From assembly GCF_000717245.1 (NCBI RefSeq), contig NZ_JNYQ01000026.1:1-39659 (forward strand): a stretch of DNA of 39,659 bases, given 5' to 3'. Made by a program: the position numbers and the translations under genes. Numbering within the stretch: position 1 is the stretch's first letter; every line of letters begins with the position of its first letter. The notes beneath the pieces are model-generated. The model made no database searches. It worked only from the letters and a program-made list of their open reading frames with translations, and was not told the origin of the DNA. The stretch comes from Kitasatospora papulosa. GTDB taxonomy: Bacteria; Actinomycetota; Actinomycetes; Streptomycetales; Streptomycetaceae. Of this stretch, positions 1-8,246 are shown piece after piece.

Positions 1-108
1 AGCCCCGACAGAACATCCCACTCTTCATCCGAGAGCTCGTGTCGCCGCACCATGCGTCACATGATGCCCCATCAACAGCCTTTGAAGACAGGCCCTAGGA
101 GGACGCAC

Positions 109-1464
109 ATGTTTGCCCCGCAGCGGCGCCCCTTGACCGGCTTTGCAGCTCTTGTGGTGGGGGCCGCACTCACCTTGAGCGCAGGCCCTGCCGCACAGGC
201 GGCTTCTTCCCCGCCCGGGATGGGACGACCCCTCGACACTCTTACCCCTTCCGAAGTGAAGGCGGAGCTCCGGTCTCTGTCCGAGCAGCAACTTGCCACT
301 CCTATGCAGGAGTCGGAGCCTTCGTGCTCTGAGGTAGCGGCAGGGGTCGCCGCACCGGAGGCCGGACCGGGGACCATCTGCACACAGGTGACGACGACGC
401 CAACGCGTTCGTTCGCGTCCGCCGACCTCCCGGCCCACGACGATGACGAAGGCTCAGATGCCGACCCCGTCGGCACCTGCTCTGTTCAGATCAACACGAT
501 TACGTACGGGCGACTTTCCTACTGCTATAACGCTAGCGTGACGTCCACTTTTACCAACTCGAAAACCGGAATGGCCAGTTTGGCGCTATGGACAGTGAAT
601 GGCCAAGCGACACTTAAGCCGAAATCCGGCTCGTGGCAGGAAGATGATCTGATCACGTTCATCTCGGGCACAAACCTTTACGCAGGTGGTGCGACGGTTA
701 AATTCGCGGCAAGCTGTTCAGCGTGCTCTGCGATCCCGATGAATCCCGCTCTTGCCACCATCGGCGTGCCTATGGTTCCGGGAGGGAGCCTACTTGCCAG
801 CACGTTGTTCAGTGACGCTCCCGCCGCTGGCGGGGTTGATTACGTGGCACCCAGTTATTCCTTCAACGCGCAACCGCCTTCTGGAGGCATAGTTATCTCA
901 CCGGCGACTTGGGCCCTGAATCACAAGGTTCGATGCGACAAGACAATGGAAAGCAACACGGTGACTGGATGTGTAATCAGCGATGTGACGCCGATATTCA
1001 AAATTCCGATTGATGACAAGTATGGAGCCGCAGCCGCCACATATTTTTGGGCGACTACAAAACTCAAGAGTCGCCCCGGAGTGGACAGTGCGCTTACACG
1101 GTTGGACGACAAGTTGGTAAAACAAGCAAACCGACGACGCACATGCGAGGATTTGTCGACCGTTCCCTTCGTGCGCGACAATGACCTTGTGCCGACCGAT
1201 TCTTGTGACGAATACCCCTTCGCCGCTACGTACGAAGGAGGAACGAACGGCGCGCTCTGTGCAGAAATTGTCCCCCAACTCAAGGATGGCGTTTGGACAA
1301 TTTACACGTACGACGACGCGCGCCCTGTGACGCTCGAAGAGCCTTGTGTGCGGTCGCATGTGCCCCTCAAGCAGAACACGGATGCAGGCTCCAAATACAG
1401 CGGCTTCCTATCCAGCCAACATGTCATCGATCTCGAAAAATTCTACGTCAACGCCCACTTTTAA
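109..1464 (+). CDS. Secreted NucA/NucB-type deoxyribonuclease
   Basis: This predicted exported protein of 451 residues starts with a basic stretch and a hydrophobic segment ending in AAQA, a good Sec signal peptide with a cleavage site near residue 31. An ATG further upstream at 52 is open, but AGGAGG at 97-102 sits six bases before the ATG at 109, which decides the start. The C-terminal part carries CDEYPFAATYEGG (about residue 365), followed by a short tail with QN, AGS and FYV elements. This resembles the NucA/NucB deoxyribonuclease domain of actinomycete secreted proteins, where the Asp-Glu motif belongs to the catalytic site. The middle 300 residues are rich in Thr, Ser and paired Cys and are not recognised. 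The next gene follows after 49 bases in the same direction. Base composition is lower in G+C than most of the window, suggesting separate acquisition. The nuclease call rests on the C-terminal motif only. Confidence 0.72.
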   Translation: MFAPQRRPLTGFAALVVGAALTLSAGPAAQAASSPPGMGRPLDTLTPSEVKAELRSLSEQQLATPMQESEPSCSEVAAGVAAPEAGPGTICTQVTTTPTRSFASADLPAHDDDEGSDADPVGTCSVQINTITYGRLSYCYNASVTSTFTNSKTGMASLALWTVNGQATLKPKSGSWQEDDLITFISGTNLYAGGATVKFAASCSACSAIPMNPALATIGVPMVPGGSLLASTLFSDAPAAGGVDYVAPSYSFNAQPPSGGIVISPATWALNHKVRCDKTMESNTVTGCVISDVTPIFKIPIDDKYGAAAATYFWATTKLKSRPGVDSALTRLDDKLVKQANRRRTCEDLSTVPFVRDNDLVPTDSCDEYPFAATYEGGTNGALCAEIVPQLKDGVWTIYTYDDARPVTLEEPCVRSHVPLKQNTDAGSKYSGFLSSQHVIDLEKFYVNAHF

Positions 1465-1513
1465 CACAGACGGATACCAACAAAAGTGACGCAGTGAAGG
1501 GGAGGGGTGGAAC

Positions 1514-2197
1514 ATGCAAAGCACGCCAGGGTCCGAGACGGCGGTCGAGCAGAAGGTCCTCGAATTTGGAATCCCGTCCTTCTGTTTGACCTACACCAGA
1601 GATGTCTCAAGCGATGAACTAATGCAGAGGCTGGGGGCGAGTTCGGCGGACGCTGCCCCCCTCACTCTGGTAGAGGCTGATTCGCTCGTCGATTATGAAT
1701 CCGAAGGAACCCTGCTGCGCGTTGGTATGCTGGGGAATTGGGCCTTCTGTTTCGAGACATGGGGAATACTGGGGGCGGGCGGCTACGGCCTAAGTAGAAT
1801 GTCGGCAGGAACGGAAACGCTTAGCTACCTTAGCGGCGGAAATGGCGTAGACCTTGTTCAGAATTGGGTAAATTCTGAACCCGTCGAAATATTTGAACCT
1901 ATGGCGATAGGATCGCTCCGTGCTCGCGACGAGCACCCTCTCTGGGACGATGCGCAACGCTATCGAAGTGAATTCGGAGATCCGAACCTGACACCGATTG
2001 CGGGAATTTCGGCGCTCAAGGCCATTCATGACCGAGTTGGGGTCGCTATCACCATCGAATTGATCAGGCATCAGCCGCTGCCCTCAACCTGGCTACCAGA
2101 GTCGCCCGCCATGCGCCTTGAGGTACCGCATTTGCTGCCCCAGGTGGTTCGGCAAGGACCCTCGCGTGGTCCTGGGCGATACCTCGGCACGCTGTAA
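1514..2197 (+). CDS. DUF6461 family protein
   Basis: This 227-residue protein has no signal peptide. The section from FCLTYTRDVSSDE (about residues 23-35) through the GNWAFCFETWG segment and the D-L-V-Q-N-W stretch matches my recollection of DUF6461 proteins, which are common in Streptomyces and have no established function. GGAGGGG at 1501-1507 precedes the ATG by six bases. The last 25 or so residues are Pro- and Arg-rich and do not look like the family, so the natural 3' end may have been replaced by unrelated sequence. It lies directly behind the secreted nuclease gene and was probably acquired with it. A role as immunity partner to the nuclease is possible, but nothing in the sequence shows it. 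Confidence 0.62.
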   Translation: MQSTPGSETAVEQKVLEFGIPSFCLTYTRDVSSDELMQRLGASSADAAPLTLVEADSLVDYESEGTLLRVGMLGNWAFCFETWGILGAGGYGLSRMSAGTETLSYLSGGNGVDLVQNWVNSEPVEIFEPMAIGSLRARDEHPLWDDAQRYRSEFGDPNLTPIAGISALKAIHDRVGVAITIELIRHQPLPSTWLPESPAMRLEVPHLLPQVVRQGPSRGPGRYLGTL

Positions 2198-2301
2198 CAA
2201 CCCAGGCCTGGGCCTGTCCTGGCGGCGTGCGGCAGTCAGCCTCTACCTGTCCGCCCGCCACCCAGAACGAGGCCGTCCGTTGCGCCGGGCACTGAGTCGA
2301 C

Positions 2302-2430
2302 GACGCAGAGGACACGCCGCTCTTGGTCCGCGCCGCCCACAAGGCGGGCAAGGCGGGTGGCTCGCCGGCTGGCATCTCGGGGCGGTCCTACGCCGCGCCG
2401 AGAACCGCCCCGGACGTCCCACAAGCAGCA
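2302..2430 (+). pseudogene. Decayed helix-turn-helix gene fragment
   Basis: The stretch from 2198 to 2760 contains no convincing intact gene. One frame from 2302 reads DAEDTPLLVRAAHKAGKAGG, which resembles the start of a helix-turn-helix region in small actinomycete regulators. The apparent continuation AVLRRAENRPG lies in a different frame around 2390-2425, which points to a frameshifted remnant. There is no start codon with a ribosome binding site. The resemblance is to a general pattern, so this is a weak call. Confidence 0.25.
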
Positions 2431-2471
2431 CCGAACGCCGATCCTCCCGGCCGTGGTCCGCACGGCGTTCG

Positions 2472-2523
2472 CACAGCAGGATGGCCCCCTCCCCGGCCCT
2501 CGGGAGGGGGCCATCGTGCTGTG
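2472..2523. terminator. Long hairpin, probable bidirectional terminator
   Basis: The arms at 2472-2493 and 2502-2523 form a 22-bp stem with a single mismatch and an 8-base loop. There is no T-run, which is usual for high-G+C actinomycete terminators. It lies in the decayed region downstream of the nuclease/DUF6461 pair. Confidence 0.6.
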
Positions 2524-2762
2524 GACTCCGTGGTTACGCTATTGCAGCAGGGCTGCCTCGACTCAACGCCGCGTGCAGTTCAGACGGCGTCCCATTCGTG
2601 AGGGCGGCCCCAGCCGCCCCGAGCCGACGTCCGCTGAGTCCTTCGCCCGGGAGTAACCGATGGGCCTCCTGCCGTCGGGATCGAGCGCGGGTAACTCGCC
2701 GCTACGGGCAGCCGCCGACTGCGATGCTCGGTACCCGCCCATCACCTACTTGGAGAGTCAGA

Positions 2763-2882
2763 ATGGATCTAAGCGCGACAGGCAAGCCCGTCATGACACA
2801 CGAGGACCCGCAGGTCCGCGTCGGCGTCTTAGAGAGCGCGGAGCGCTCGGTGGGGCCCTTCGGGATGCGGCGGGGATTATGA
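2763..2882 (+). CDS. Possible 39-residue peptide gene
   Basis: A short reading frame starts at ATG 2763, four bases after GGAGAG (2753-2758), and ends at a TGA overlapping the last codons of the convergent DUF6292 gene. The peptide is soluble and of mixed charge, with no transmembrane segment and no recognised family. It may be a real small gene or the last part of a decayed one. The only evidence is the reading frame and a plausible ribosome binding site. Confidence 0.22.
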   Translation: MDLSATGKPVMTHEDPQVRVGVLESAERSVGPFGMRRGL

Positions 2883-3890
2883 GGCGCTGAGAGCGGCGAC
2901 CAGGGCGTCGGGCGGGGGTGTGGTGCCTGTGGCGAGGTAGCGCACGCCGTCGTCCTGCGGCGGTACGGTCGCGCCCCGGGCGAGCGGGTGCCGGCGGGAG
3001 AGCGCGGTGCGCCACCCGTGCCGCTCGTCCCACACGAGCGCGACCGCCGGGGCCTGGTCGGCGTCGAGCACGAGCACGGCCACCACGTGATCGTCGGCAG
3101 GGTGCTGGACATCGGGCACGGCCTGGGTGGTGGTCCAGCCGGCGCGGTGCAGGGCGGCGGCGACGTCGGCCAGGTACGGGGCGGCGCGGCGGGCGCGCAA
3201 GACGGATTCGGCGCGTGCGGTGGCACGGCGGACCTGTCCGGCGGGGTAGCCGAGTTGGGCGGCGGCCTGGGCGGGCGTCAGGTCCGGGTCGGCCTCGATG
3301 CGGTCGGCGATGCGGTCGGCGCGCAGCCGGGTCAGGGCGTCCTGCCCGGTGTTGCGGTGGACACCGAGGCGGGCGGTGACGGTGGCGGCGCTGATGGTGG
3401 GGTCGGCGTCGAGCAGTTCGCCGACGCGTGCGGCGACCTGGTCGCGCGGGACCTGGTCCCCGGTGTTCCGGGGCCGGCCGGACTTGGGCGCGGCGTCGCC
3501 GGGGCGGCTTTCCTGGAAGGCGCGGACCGCGCGGCGGGGCCAGTGCTCCACCCCGCCTGCCTCCACCCGGGCCTTGGTGAGGGCGGGGTCGTTCTTGTAC
3601 GTCTTCCAGGAGACCGGGGACACCCCGATCAGGGCCGCGCACTCGCGGCGGTCCAGGAGGTCGCCGTCGTCGTCCTTCTCCGGGAGCGGGGGGACCGGGC
3701 GGCCCAGGAGGTAGGCGTCGACCTGCTCGCCGTCGTACAGCCGCGTACGGGACCCCTCCGAACTGATCGGGGCCGGAAACCCTTCGACCGCGTACGGCTT
3801 GAGGCGGGTGTAGTGGTCGATGCCGACCCCTTGCTGCGCGGCGAGGTCCGCCAGGGTGCGCACGAGGTGGTGACGGCCTGCTCTGATCAC
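2877..3890 (-). CDS. DNA-binding protein with C-terminal DUF6292 domain
   Basis: This 337-residue protein starts at GTG 3890, with GAAGGAG about ten bases upstream. The N-terminal half contains several short helical, DNA-binding-like units: an LADLAAQQGVG segment near residue 12, a CAALIGVSPVSWKTYKND segment near residue 85, and helix-turn-helix-like stretches at about 170-190 (ISAATVTARLGVHRNT) and 215-230 (TPAQAAAQLGYPAGQVRRA). The C-terminal 100 residues (YLADVAAALHRAGWTTT, VALVWDERHGWRTA, then a PPPDALVAAL end) match the DUF6292 pattern of Streptomyces proteins. The likely role is a plasmid- or phage-type regulator, by inference. It is convergent with the short frame at 2763 and has its own 240-base upstream region, which includes a run of eight G residues just before the start codon. 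Confidence 0.68.
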   Translation of the reverse strand: MIRAGRHHLVRTLADLAAQQGVGIDHYTRLKPYAVEGFPAPISSEGSRTRLYDGEQVDAYLLGRPVPPLPEKDDDGDLLDRRECAALIGVSPVSWKTYKNDPALTKARVEAGGVEHWPRRAVRAFQESRPGDAAPKSGRPRNTGDQVPRDQVAARVGELLDADPTISAATVTARLGVHRNTGQDALTRLRADRIADRIEADPDLTPAQAAAQLGYPAGQVRRATARAESVLRARRAAPYLADVAAALHRAGWTTTQAVPDVQHPADDHVVAVLVLDADQAPAVALVWDERHGWRTALSRRHPLARGATVPPQDDGVRYLATGTTPPPDALVAALSAS

Positions 3891-4132
3891 GGGGGGGGTG
3901 CTCCTTCAGAACTCTGTGTCGGACGACGGTAGCGGCCCTGAACCTGGGCCGGTGGGCGGTAGGCTGCGAGTGGGCCCCCCTTCGGGGTGGTTGCCTTGCG
4001 GCCGGTACCCGTGCCACCCGTCTCACCCCCGTGGGCGGACTGAGGGTGCCGGCCTTTTACGTCTCCGCGGTGCCCGAGCTGCCCGCGACCGCGCGCGGCC
4101 CGAACCCGGAAATTCCGGTTTCCTGCGGGATC

Positions 4133-4798
4133 TCACATCCAGTCTTCACCGGCGAGAATCTTGTTCACGAGGGCGCGGGATCCCCCGAGGTTCACCGCGA
4201 GATCAGTTGCCGTGATCTGCCCGGCGCGCCCGATGATGCCTTCGTGCTTGGCAGCTCGCAGGCGACCACCTGCGATCGTGCGCCACATCCGGGCCCGCGC
4301 TTCGTAGGCGCGGGCCAGGATGTGCGGGGCTCCGAGCTGCTTCACGTCGTCGCCGTCCTCATTGAGCGCGTGGGCAAGATCGATGGCGCCCTGGGTGGCA
4401 GAGACAAGGGCGCTCTCCGCATCGTCGTGCTCCTCGATCTCGATGCGCTCGCCGACGCGAACAACGCTGTAGTAGGCGCCGGTCCGCGAGTCGGTCCGTG
4501 TTGCTGCGAAGTCCACGTCCAGGCGGTTGGCCGGCCAGGAGAACGTGATGTCGGTCGTGGGCTCTTCTGTGACACGCATGCTCTCTGCCATCTGGTGCAG
4601 CATCCAGCGCTGGGCATCCCTCTCGGTGTCGGCAGTGAAGAACTCGGTGCCGCCGTTTACCGACTCGATGATGACGATTTCCTGGCCGGCGCCGGTGGTC
4701 CCACGGCTGTAGGACTCATCGATCCAGGTTCGCTCCTCAGCGATGACGACGTCCTCCCGCGTGATGCCGGTGACCTCTTCTGCGGTGACGGTCTGCAC
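4133..4798 (-). CDS. Unknown protein with C-terminal helix-turn-helix-like end
   Basis: A 221-residue protein starting at GTG 4798; GGAGG (complement of 4803-4807) lies four bases upstream, and a longer in-frame extension to 4858 has no such site. The protein is acidic and soluble. I do not recognise the main body. Its last 28 residues, ITATDLAVNLGGSRALVNKI followed by LAGEDWM, look like a helix-turn-helix of the type that reads operator DNA. An imperfect 16-bp inverted repeat overlaps its probable promoter at 4844-4885, so autoregulation is plausible. A small DNA-binding plasmid protein is the best description. Confidence 0.6.
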   Translation of the reverse strand: MQTVTAEEVTGITREDVVIAEERTWIDESYSRGTTGAGQEIVIIESVNGGTEFFTADTERDAQRWMLHQMAESMRVTEEPTTDITFSWPANRLDVDFAATRTDSRTGAYYSVVRVGERIEIEEHDDAESALVSATQGAIDLAHALNEDGDDVKQLGAPHILARAYEARARMWRTIAGGRLRAAKHEGIIGRAGQITATDLAVNLGGSRALVNKILAGEDWM

Positions 4799-4843
4799 GG
4801 TGCCTCCACGGCGCGTTGGTGGTCGACTTTGGCGACCTGTGCG

Positions 4844-4885
4844 TACCAAGGTAGACACTCGAATCAGTTAGTGTCAACCATGGTA
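4844..4885 (-). promoter_or_regulatory. Promoter overlapped by inverted-repeat operator
   Basis: The arms at 4844-4859 and 4870-4885 match at 14 of 16 positions around a 10-base spacer. Each outer end is itself a short palindrome of the form TACCWWGGTA. Read leftward, the same sequence contains TTGACA, 18 bases, then TACCTT, a good -35/-10 pair for the gene starting at 4798. A repressor bound to both half-sites would cover both promoter boxes. Confidence 0.6.
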
Positions 4886-4922
4886 GGCAGAGCGGTCTGG
4901 CGACGCCTGCTCGCGACTTAGA

Positions 4923-5096
4923 CGCCGTAACCGGTGCGCTCCCTACCGCCTCTCGCCGACCGAGCTCGTGCATGACGACCAGGACGTCGTGGAGTTCCTG
5001 CGCCGGGCCGGGCTCCCGGACGCGGAACGACTGCTCGATCAGCCGCAATGGGTGGAGTGGCGGGGCGGACGTGCACACACCTACGCGGCGGCGTAG
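4923..5096 (+). pseudogene. C-terminal fragment of an unknown conserved protein
   Basis: The frame ending at TAG 5094-5096 reads YRLSPTELVHDDQDVVEFL and continues through PDAERLLDQPQWVEWRGG to a short Ala tail. Codon use and amino acid pattern look like real Streptomyces coding sequence, yet there is no start codon: the frame is closed by a stop at 4884. It is best seen as the last 55-60 codons of a gene cut off by rearrangement. The 140 bases from 5097 to 5234 hold only two direct copies of TCGAGGGGAAG. Confidence 0.5.
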
Positions 5097-5234
5097 CTCC
5101 GGGCAGGGGCGGTGTGCGGCGCCGGGGCGGACACTGGAGGTAGTGGCACCACGGGCCGCGTCTTCCCGGTCGTCGAGGGGAAGAGAGCTTCTTGTTCTTC
5201 GAGGGGAAGGCGCCGGAGCGGTAGCCCCTGCCGG

Positions 5235-5579
5235 TCAGGTCAGGAGTCCGGTCTGCGGTCGGCAGACCTCGCACGGCTCGATGTCCGGTTCTGCGAGCGC
5301 CACCAGGGCGTCCTCGCGGGAGATCAAGCCCACTTGGTCCGGGTAGGTGGCGCAGCCGCCACGGTGGAGCAGTGCGGCGGACGAGGAGCGCTGCGGCTGG
5401 ATCTTGAACGCCATCTCGGCCCGTGCCCGCTCCCGGCGCGCCTGTTCCTGGGCTTGCTGGATCTTGAGTTCCCGGACGCGTCGTTCGGTCTGTGCGACCT
5501 GCCAGCGCAGCCAGTCCAGGAGGGCCTGGTTCTTGTCCAGGTCGCTGATGGCGCCGGGGGTCGGGGTGTCGTCGGGCAT
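5235..5579 (-). CDS. DUF6233 family protein
   Basis: A 114-residue protein starting at ATG 5579, two bases after the stop of the upstream gene, so translation is probably coupled. The N-terminal part is a charged helix (DLDKNQALLDWLRWQVAQTE and onward) likely to form a coiled coil. The C-terminal part has KIQPQRSSSAALLHRGGC, a YPDQVGLISREDALVAL segment and a closing EPDIEPCEVCRPQTGLL, the paired-Cys pattern I recall for DUF6233 of Streptomyces plasmids and chromosomes. Two or three cysteines could bind metal, by inference. The function is unknown. Confidence 0.68.
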   Translation of the reverse strand: MPDDTPTPGAISDLDKNQALLDWLRWQVAQTERRVRELKIQQAQEQARRERARAEMAFKIQPQRSSSAALLHRGGCATYPDQVGLISREDALVALAEPDIEPCEVCRPQTGLLT

Positions 5580-5581
5580 GG

Positions 5582-5932
5582 CTACGCGTCGGGGCCGGCG
5601 GGGGTGTCGTGGGCGTGCTTGAGCGCGGTACGGGCTTCCACACGGTCCGGTCCGGACAGCGTGGCCCAGTAGGGGTGCGTGATGATCTGGGTGGTCAGCT
5701 CCAGGATGCGGGCCCGGTAGGCGGCGAGGCGTTCGGCCTGTTCGGGGGTGTAGCCGGGGCTGTCGTCCTTCTCCGGCACGTAGTCGCTGTGCAGCTTCTT
5801 GTCCGCCTTCCAGCCGGGCATGGGCTCGGCTGACCACGGCAGGGTCTGGGCGAACAGATCATGCTCGGCCTGCACCGCGTCGAGGGCGGCCTGGGCGTCG
5901 AGGAGGTCCTGGGGGAAGTCGTAGGCGGGCAC
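5582..5932 (-). CDS. Conserved hypothetical plasmid protein
   Basis: A 116-residue acidic, helical protein with no membrane segment, beginning MPAYDFPQDLLDAQAALDAV. It contains a WSAEPMPGWKADKKLHSDYV segment and a helical AERLAAYRARILELTTQI region. It is followed after two bases by the DUF6233 gene, and the two form a small operon. I do not recognise a family with known function. The upstream 160 bases to the hairpin at 6034 probably contain its promoter. Confidence 0.58.
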   Translation of the reverse strand: MPAYDFPQDLLDAQAALDAVQAEHDLFAQTLPWSAEPMPGWKADKKLHSDYVPEKDDSPGYTPEQAERLAAYRARILELTTQIITHPYWATLSGPDRVEARTALKHAHDTPAGPDA

Positions 5933-6033
5933 CCATCAATAGTATGCCTGTTCGAATTTGGGAGGCGAATGCCGCACCGGGCCATCGCCCGAAAGCACGC
6001 ACTCCCCGTCGAGGGCGGGACTACCATGCGAAA

Positions 6034-6074
6034 CGCACCGCACCCCGGCAGCTGCAATGCCGGGGTGCGGTGCG
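6034..6074. terminator. Perfect 17-bp hairpin terminator
   Basis: The arms 6034-6050 and 6058-6074 are perfectly complementary around a 7-base loop. It stands just past the stop of the leftward Tpg-like gene and, read leftward, is followed by a short T-rich stretch. It ends the tap/tpg-like transcript. Confidence 0.75.
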
Positions 6075-6093
6075 CTTGGTGCCCACGTGGTTC

Positions 6094-6669
6094 TCAGGCG
6101 GCCCAGCCGACCGAGGACACGTTGCTGTAGGCGTCGTACTCGGATCCAAGGTCCTCGATGATGTCGTCCCACACGGCATCAAGTTCGTCGTAGTCGTCGT
6201 TCATCCAAGCGTCGACGGCGCGGTCCCACACGCCGCGCACGTTGAGGCTGCGGCTGGACAGGTCCCGCTGGTGCCTGCCCTCGACGCGGGTCTGGTCGAC
6301 GGGGTTGATCTCAACGCGGGTTCCGCGGCCGTGGTTGTTCAACCGCTTCTTGAGGTCTGCGGCGACGTTGCGGCGTCGCAGGTCCCAGTACGCGGCATCG
6401 AGCCGGGACCGGTTCGCCTTGTTCGGGATCCGCTCCTCCGCGAGCCAGGCCATGAGGGTGCGGGGTGAGACGTGGATGCCGGCGCGGTCCATCGCCTCGT
6501 ATCCGGCGTCCGTCTTGGTCAGGTAGTTCAGACGCGCGGCGAGGCCGCGCTCGCTCTCCACGGACGAGGCGATGCCGGTCACCATGCGCTCGATCGCGAC
6601 ACCCAGCGCGTCCGCACCCGGCAGGCCCCGGGCGTTGAGCGCACCAAGGTCCATCCAGCGCCCGGCCAT
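6094..6669 (-). CDS. Tpg-like telomere terminal protein (divergent)
   Basis: This 191-residue protein has a central ARLNYLTKTDAGYEAMDRAG region, then a predicted helix-turn-helix (VSPRTLMAWLAEERIPNKAN) and a basic helical stretch rich in Arg and Lys. That order, and the length, resemble Tpg (about 185 residues), the terminal protein attached to the 5' ends of Streptomyces linear replicons. The C-terminal 40 residues are strongly acidic, which is not typical. Its ATG at 6669 overlaps the stop of the Tap-like gene (TGATG), the same tap-then-tpg order and coupling known for the canonical pair. Similarity is at pattern level only; it could instead be an unrelated plasmid regulator, but the partner gene and the telomere-like right end favour a terminal protein. 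Confidence 0.58.
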   Translation of the reverse strand: MAGRWMDLGALNARGLPGADALGVAIERMVTGIASSVESERGLAARLNYLTKTDAGYEAMDRAGIHVSPRTLMAWLAEERIPNKANRSRLDAAYWDLRRRNVAADLKKRLNNHGRGTRVEINPVDQTRVEGRHQRDLSSRSLNVRGVWDRAVDAWMNDDYDELDAVWDDIIEDLGSEYDAYSNVSSVGWAA

Positions 6670-8246
6670 CAGCGGCCCACCGTGCCGACGGTGTACTCAC
6701 CGGTGGCCTTGCCCTCGCCGTGCTTGACCTTCATCTGCGCGACGCCCCGACCCTCCGGGAACACGCGCCGCCAGTCACCGGTGACGTGCAGTTCGTCGGT
6801 GCCCATCATCGCGACGACATCCAGCCCGGCCGTGGACGCCTTGAACGCCTTCCCCCACAGATTCGCGTACGCCTGCGAGTGGATGATGTGCATCCAGTCG
6901 GGGCGGACCATCTCCCGGTTATGGATCGACTCCCCCATCGTGCTGATGAACTTGGAGTACATGGCCTTGACGTACTCCAGCGTCAGGGTGTCGTTGTTCT
7001 CGATCGCCTCGTCCCGGGCGGCCGACAGCAGCTTGCGCAGCGCGTCCAGGAAGTTCTCCGTCGCGCCGGACGTCCACGACTCGTGGATGACCGGAGCGTC
7101 CGTCAGGCCGTACTTCGGACCGGAGAGGCGCTGGAGCAGCCGGAGTGTGGCGTTGGTGACCCAGAGGGCGCCGGGTTCGTCGCGGTCGCCGATCGGGTCG
7201 GGCAGGTGCGGGTGGGCCCACTCCCCCGGGGTGATCAGGTGGACACCGGAACGCTTCGGGTCAATCCCGTCCGACCCGGCGCTGTGCTCGAGTTTCCCGA
7301 TGGGGAGCCAGCACTTGAGGGCGGAGAGGTAGGCGGCGTTCACGTCGAGGGCGGTGACCTTGACGTCGCCTGGGACCTTCAGGGAGTAGCCGGGGTGGTG
7401 GAACTTGGGGCGGGCCTCCCAGATCTGGTCAGGGTCCTTCTTGGACGGCTTCTTCAGGACGTCGGGCAGGGCGGGGTAGGCGGTGTAGTCGTAACGGGCG
7501 GTGGCCCGGGTCTCGTTGAACAGGTGCATCACATCGGGAATTGCCCTTTTGATCAGCGCCTTCAGCGCCGCGTCCTCGTCGCCCCCGGCTCGCTCGGCCT
7601 CGTCCTGGACAGCGCGGGCGATCAGGGCCGTGGTGTCGGCCTGGGCGCGGGCCGCACTGCGGGCACGGCGTTCCGGCCGGCTCGGCACCGGCACCGGGGT
7701 CGGTGAGACAGACGCCGGGACGGCGGCTGCGGGCGCGGCCGGGGCGGGCGGTGTGGTCTGCGGGGCGGCGGGGTCTGCGGGCTGGCACATCGCACCGGAG
7801 TGCAGCGGGCGGCCGTCCGTGGACTGGTAGGTCGTCTCGATGCCGCAGCGGATGCAGGGGCCGGGGTCACCCTCGATCGCGCGCCCGTCCGCACCGCGCA
7901 GCGTCTCGGGGGCGCCAGTGAACGCGGCCGGGACAGAGGCAGAGGCGGGGGCGGGGACGGGGTGTGGTGCCGGATCCGCGGTGGGTCCGGGTGTCGGGTC
8001 GGGCGGGTAGATCTCGGCGAGGCCCTTCAGCAGGCGCAGGTAGGGCAGGCGGGCGGGTGGGGCCGGCTCCGAGTGGCCCGTCTCCCAGTTGGCGACCGTG
8101 GAGCGTCCGACGTCGCAGGTCTCGGCCACTTGGGCGCGGGAGAGCTTCGCAGCCTCTCTCAGTCTCAGGCGTTCGGCCGGGGGTGGGATCGACGCGTTCA
8201 GACGTGCTTCTTCGAGCAGCGCTTCCACGCTGAGCTTTTCCGTCAT
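6669..8246 (-). CDS. Tap-like telomere-associated protein with polymerase-like motifs
   Basis: The protein has 525 residues if it starts at ATG 8246 (a start at 8276 lacks any ribosome binding site). Residues 15-60 form an XRE-type helix-turn-helix (LRLREAAKLSRAQVAETCDV, then a VANWETGHSEP end), as in Tap. A Pro/Ala-rich linker containing a CIRC/C pair follows. The C-terminal half has LDVNAAYLSA (about 300-309), KAMYSKFISTMGE (427-439) and MMGTDELHV (480-488). These resemble motifs A, B and C of family B DNA polymerases, with Asp residues at the expected metal positions. Tap proteins recruit Tpg to the telomere, and polymerase or priming activity has been reported for this class. The gene overlaps the Tpg-like gene. 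Autoregulation is possible through repeats in its upstream region. Confidence 0.62.
   Translation of the reverse strand: MTEKLSVEALLEEARLNASIPPPAERLRLREAAKLSRAQVAETCDVGRSTVANWETGHSEPAPPARLPYLRLLKGLAEIYPPDPTPGPTADPAPHPVPAPASASVPAAFTGAPETLRGADGRAIEGDPGPCIRCGIETTYQSTDGRPLHSGAMCQPADPAAPQTTPPAPAAPAAAVPASVSPTPVPVPSRPERRARSAARAQADTTALIARAVQDEAERAGGDEDAALKALIKRAIPDVMHLFNETRATARYDYTAYPALPDVLKKPSKKDPDQIWEARPKFHHPGYSLKVPGDVKVTALDVNAAYLSALKCWLPIGKLEHSAGSDGIDPKRSGVHLITPGEWAHPHLPDPIGDRDEPGALWVTNATLRLLQRLSGPKYGLTDAPVIHESWTSGATENFLDALRKLLSAARDEAIENNDTLTLEYVKAMYSKFISTMGESIHNREMVRPDWMHIIHSQAYANLWGKAFKASTAGLDVVAMMGTDELHVTGDWRRVFPEGRGVAQMKVKHGEGKATGEYTVGTVGR

Noticed and set aside
1..108. A left telomere
   Set aside because: There are no clustered palindromes or triloop hairpins at the left edge, so the window start is taken as an arbitrary cut.
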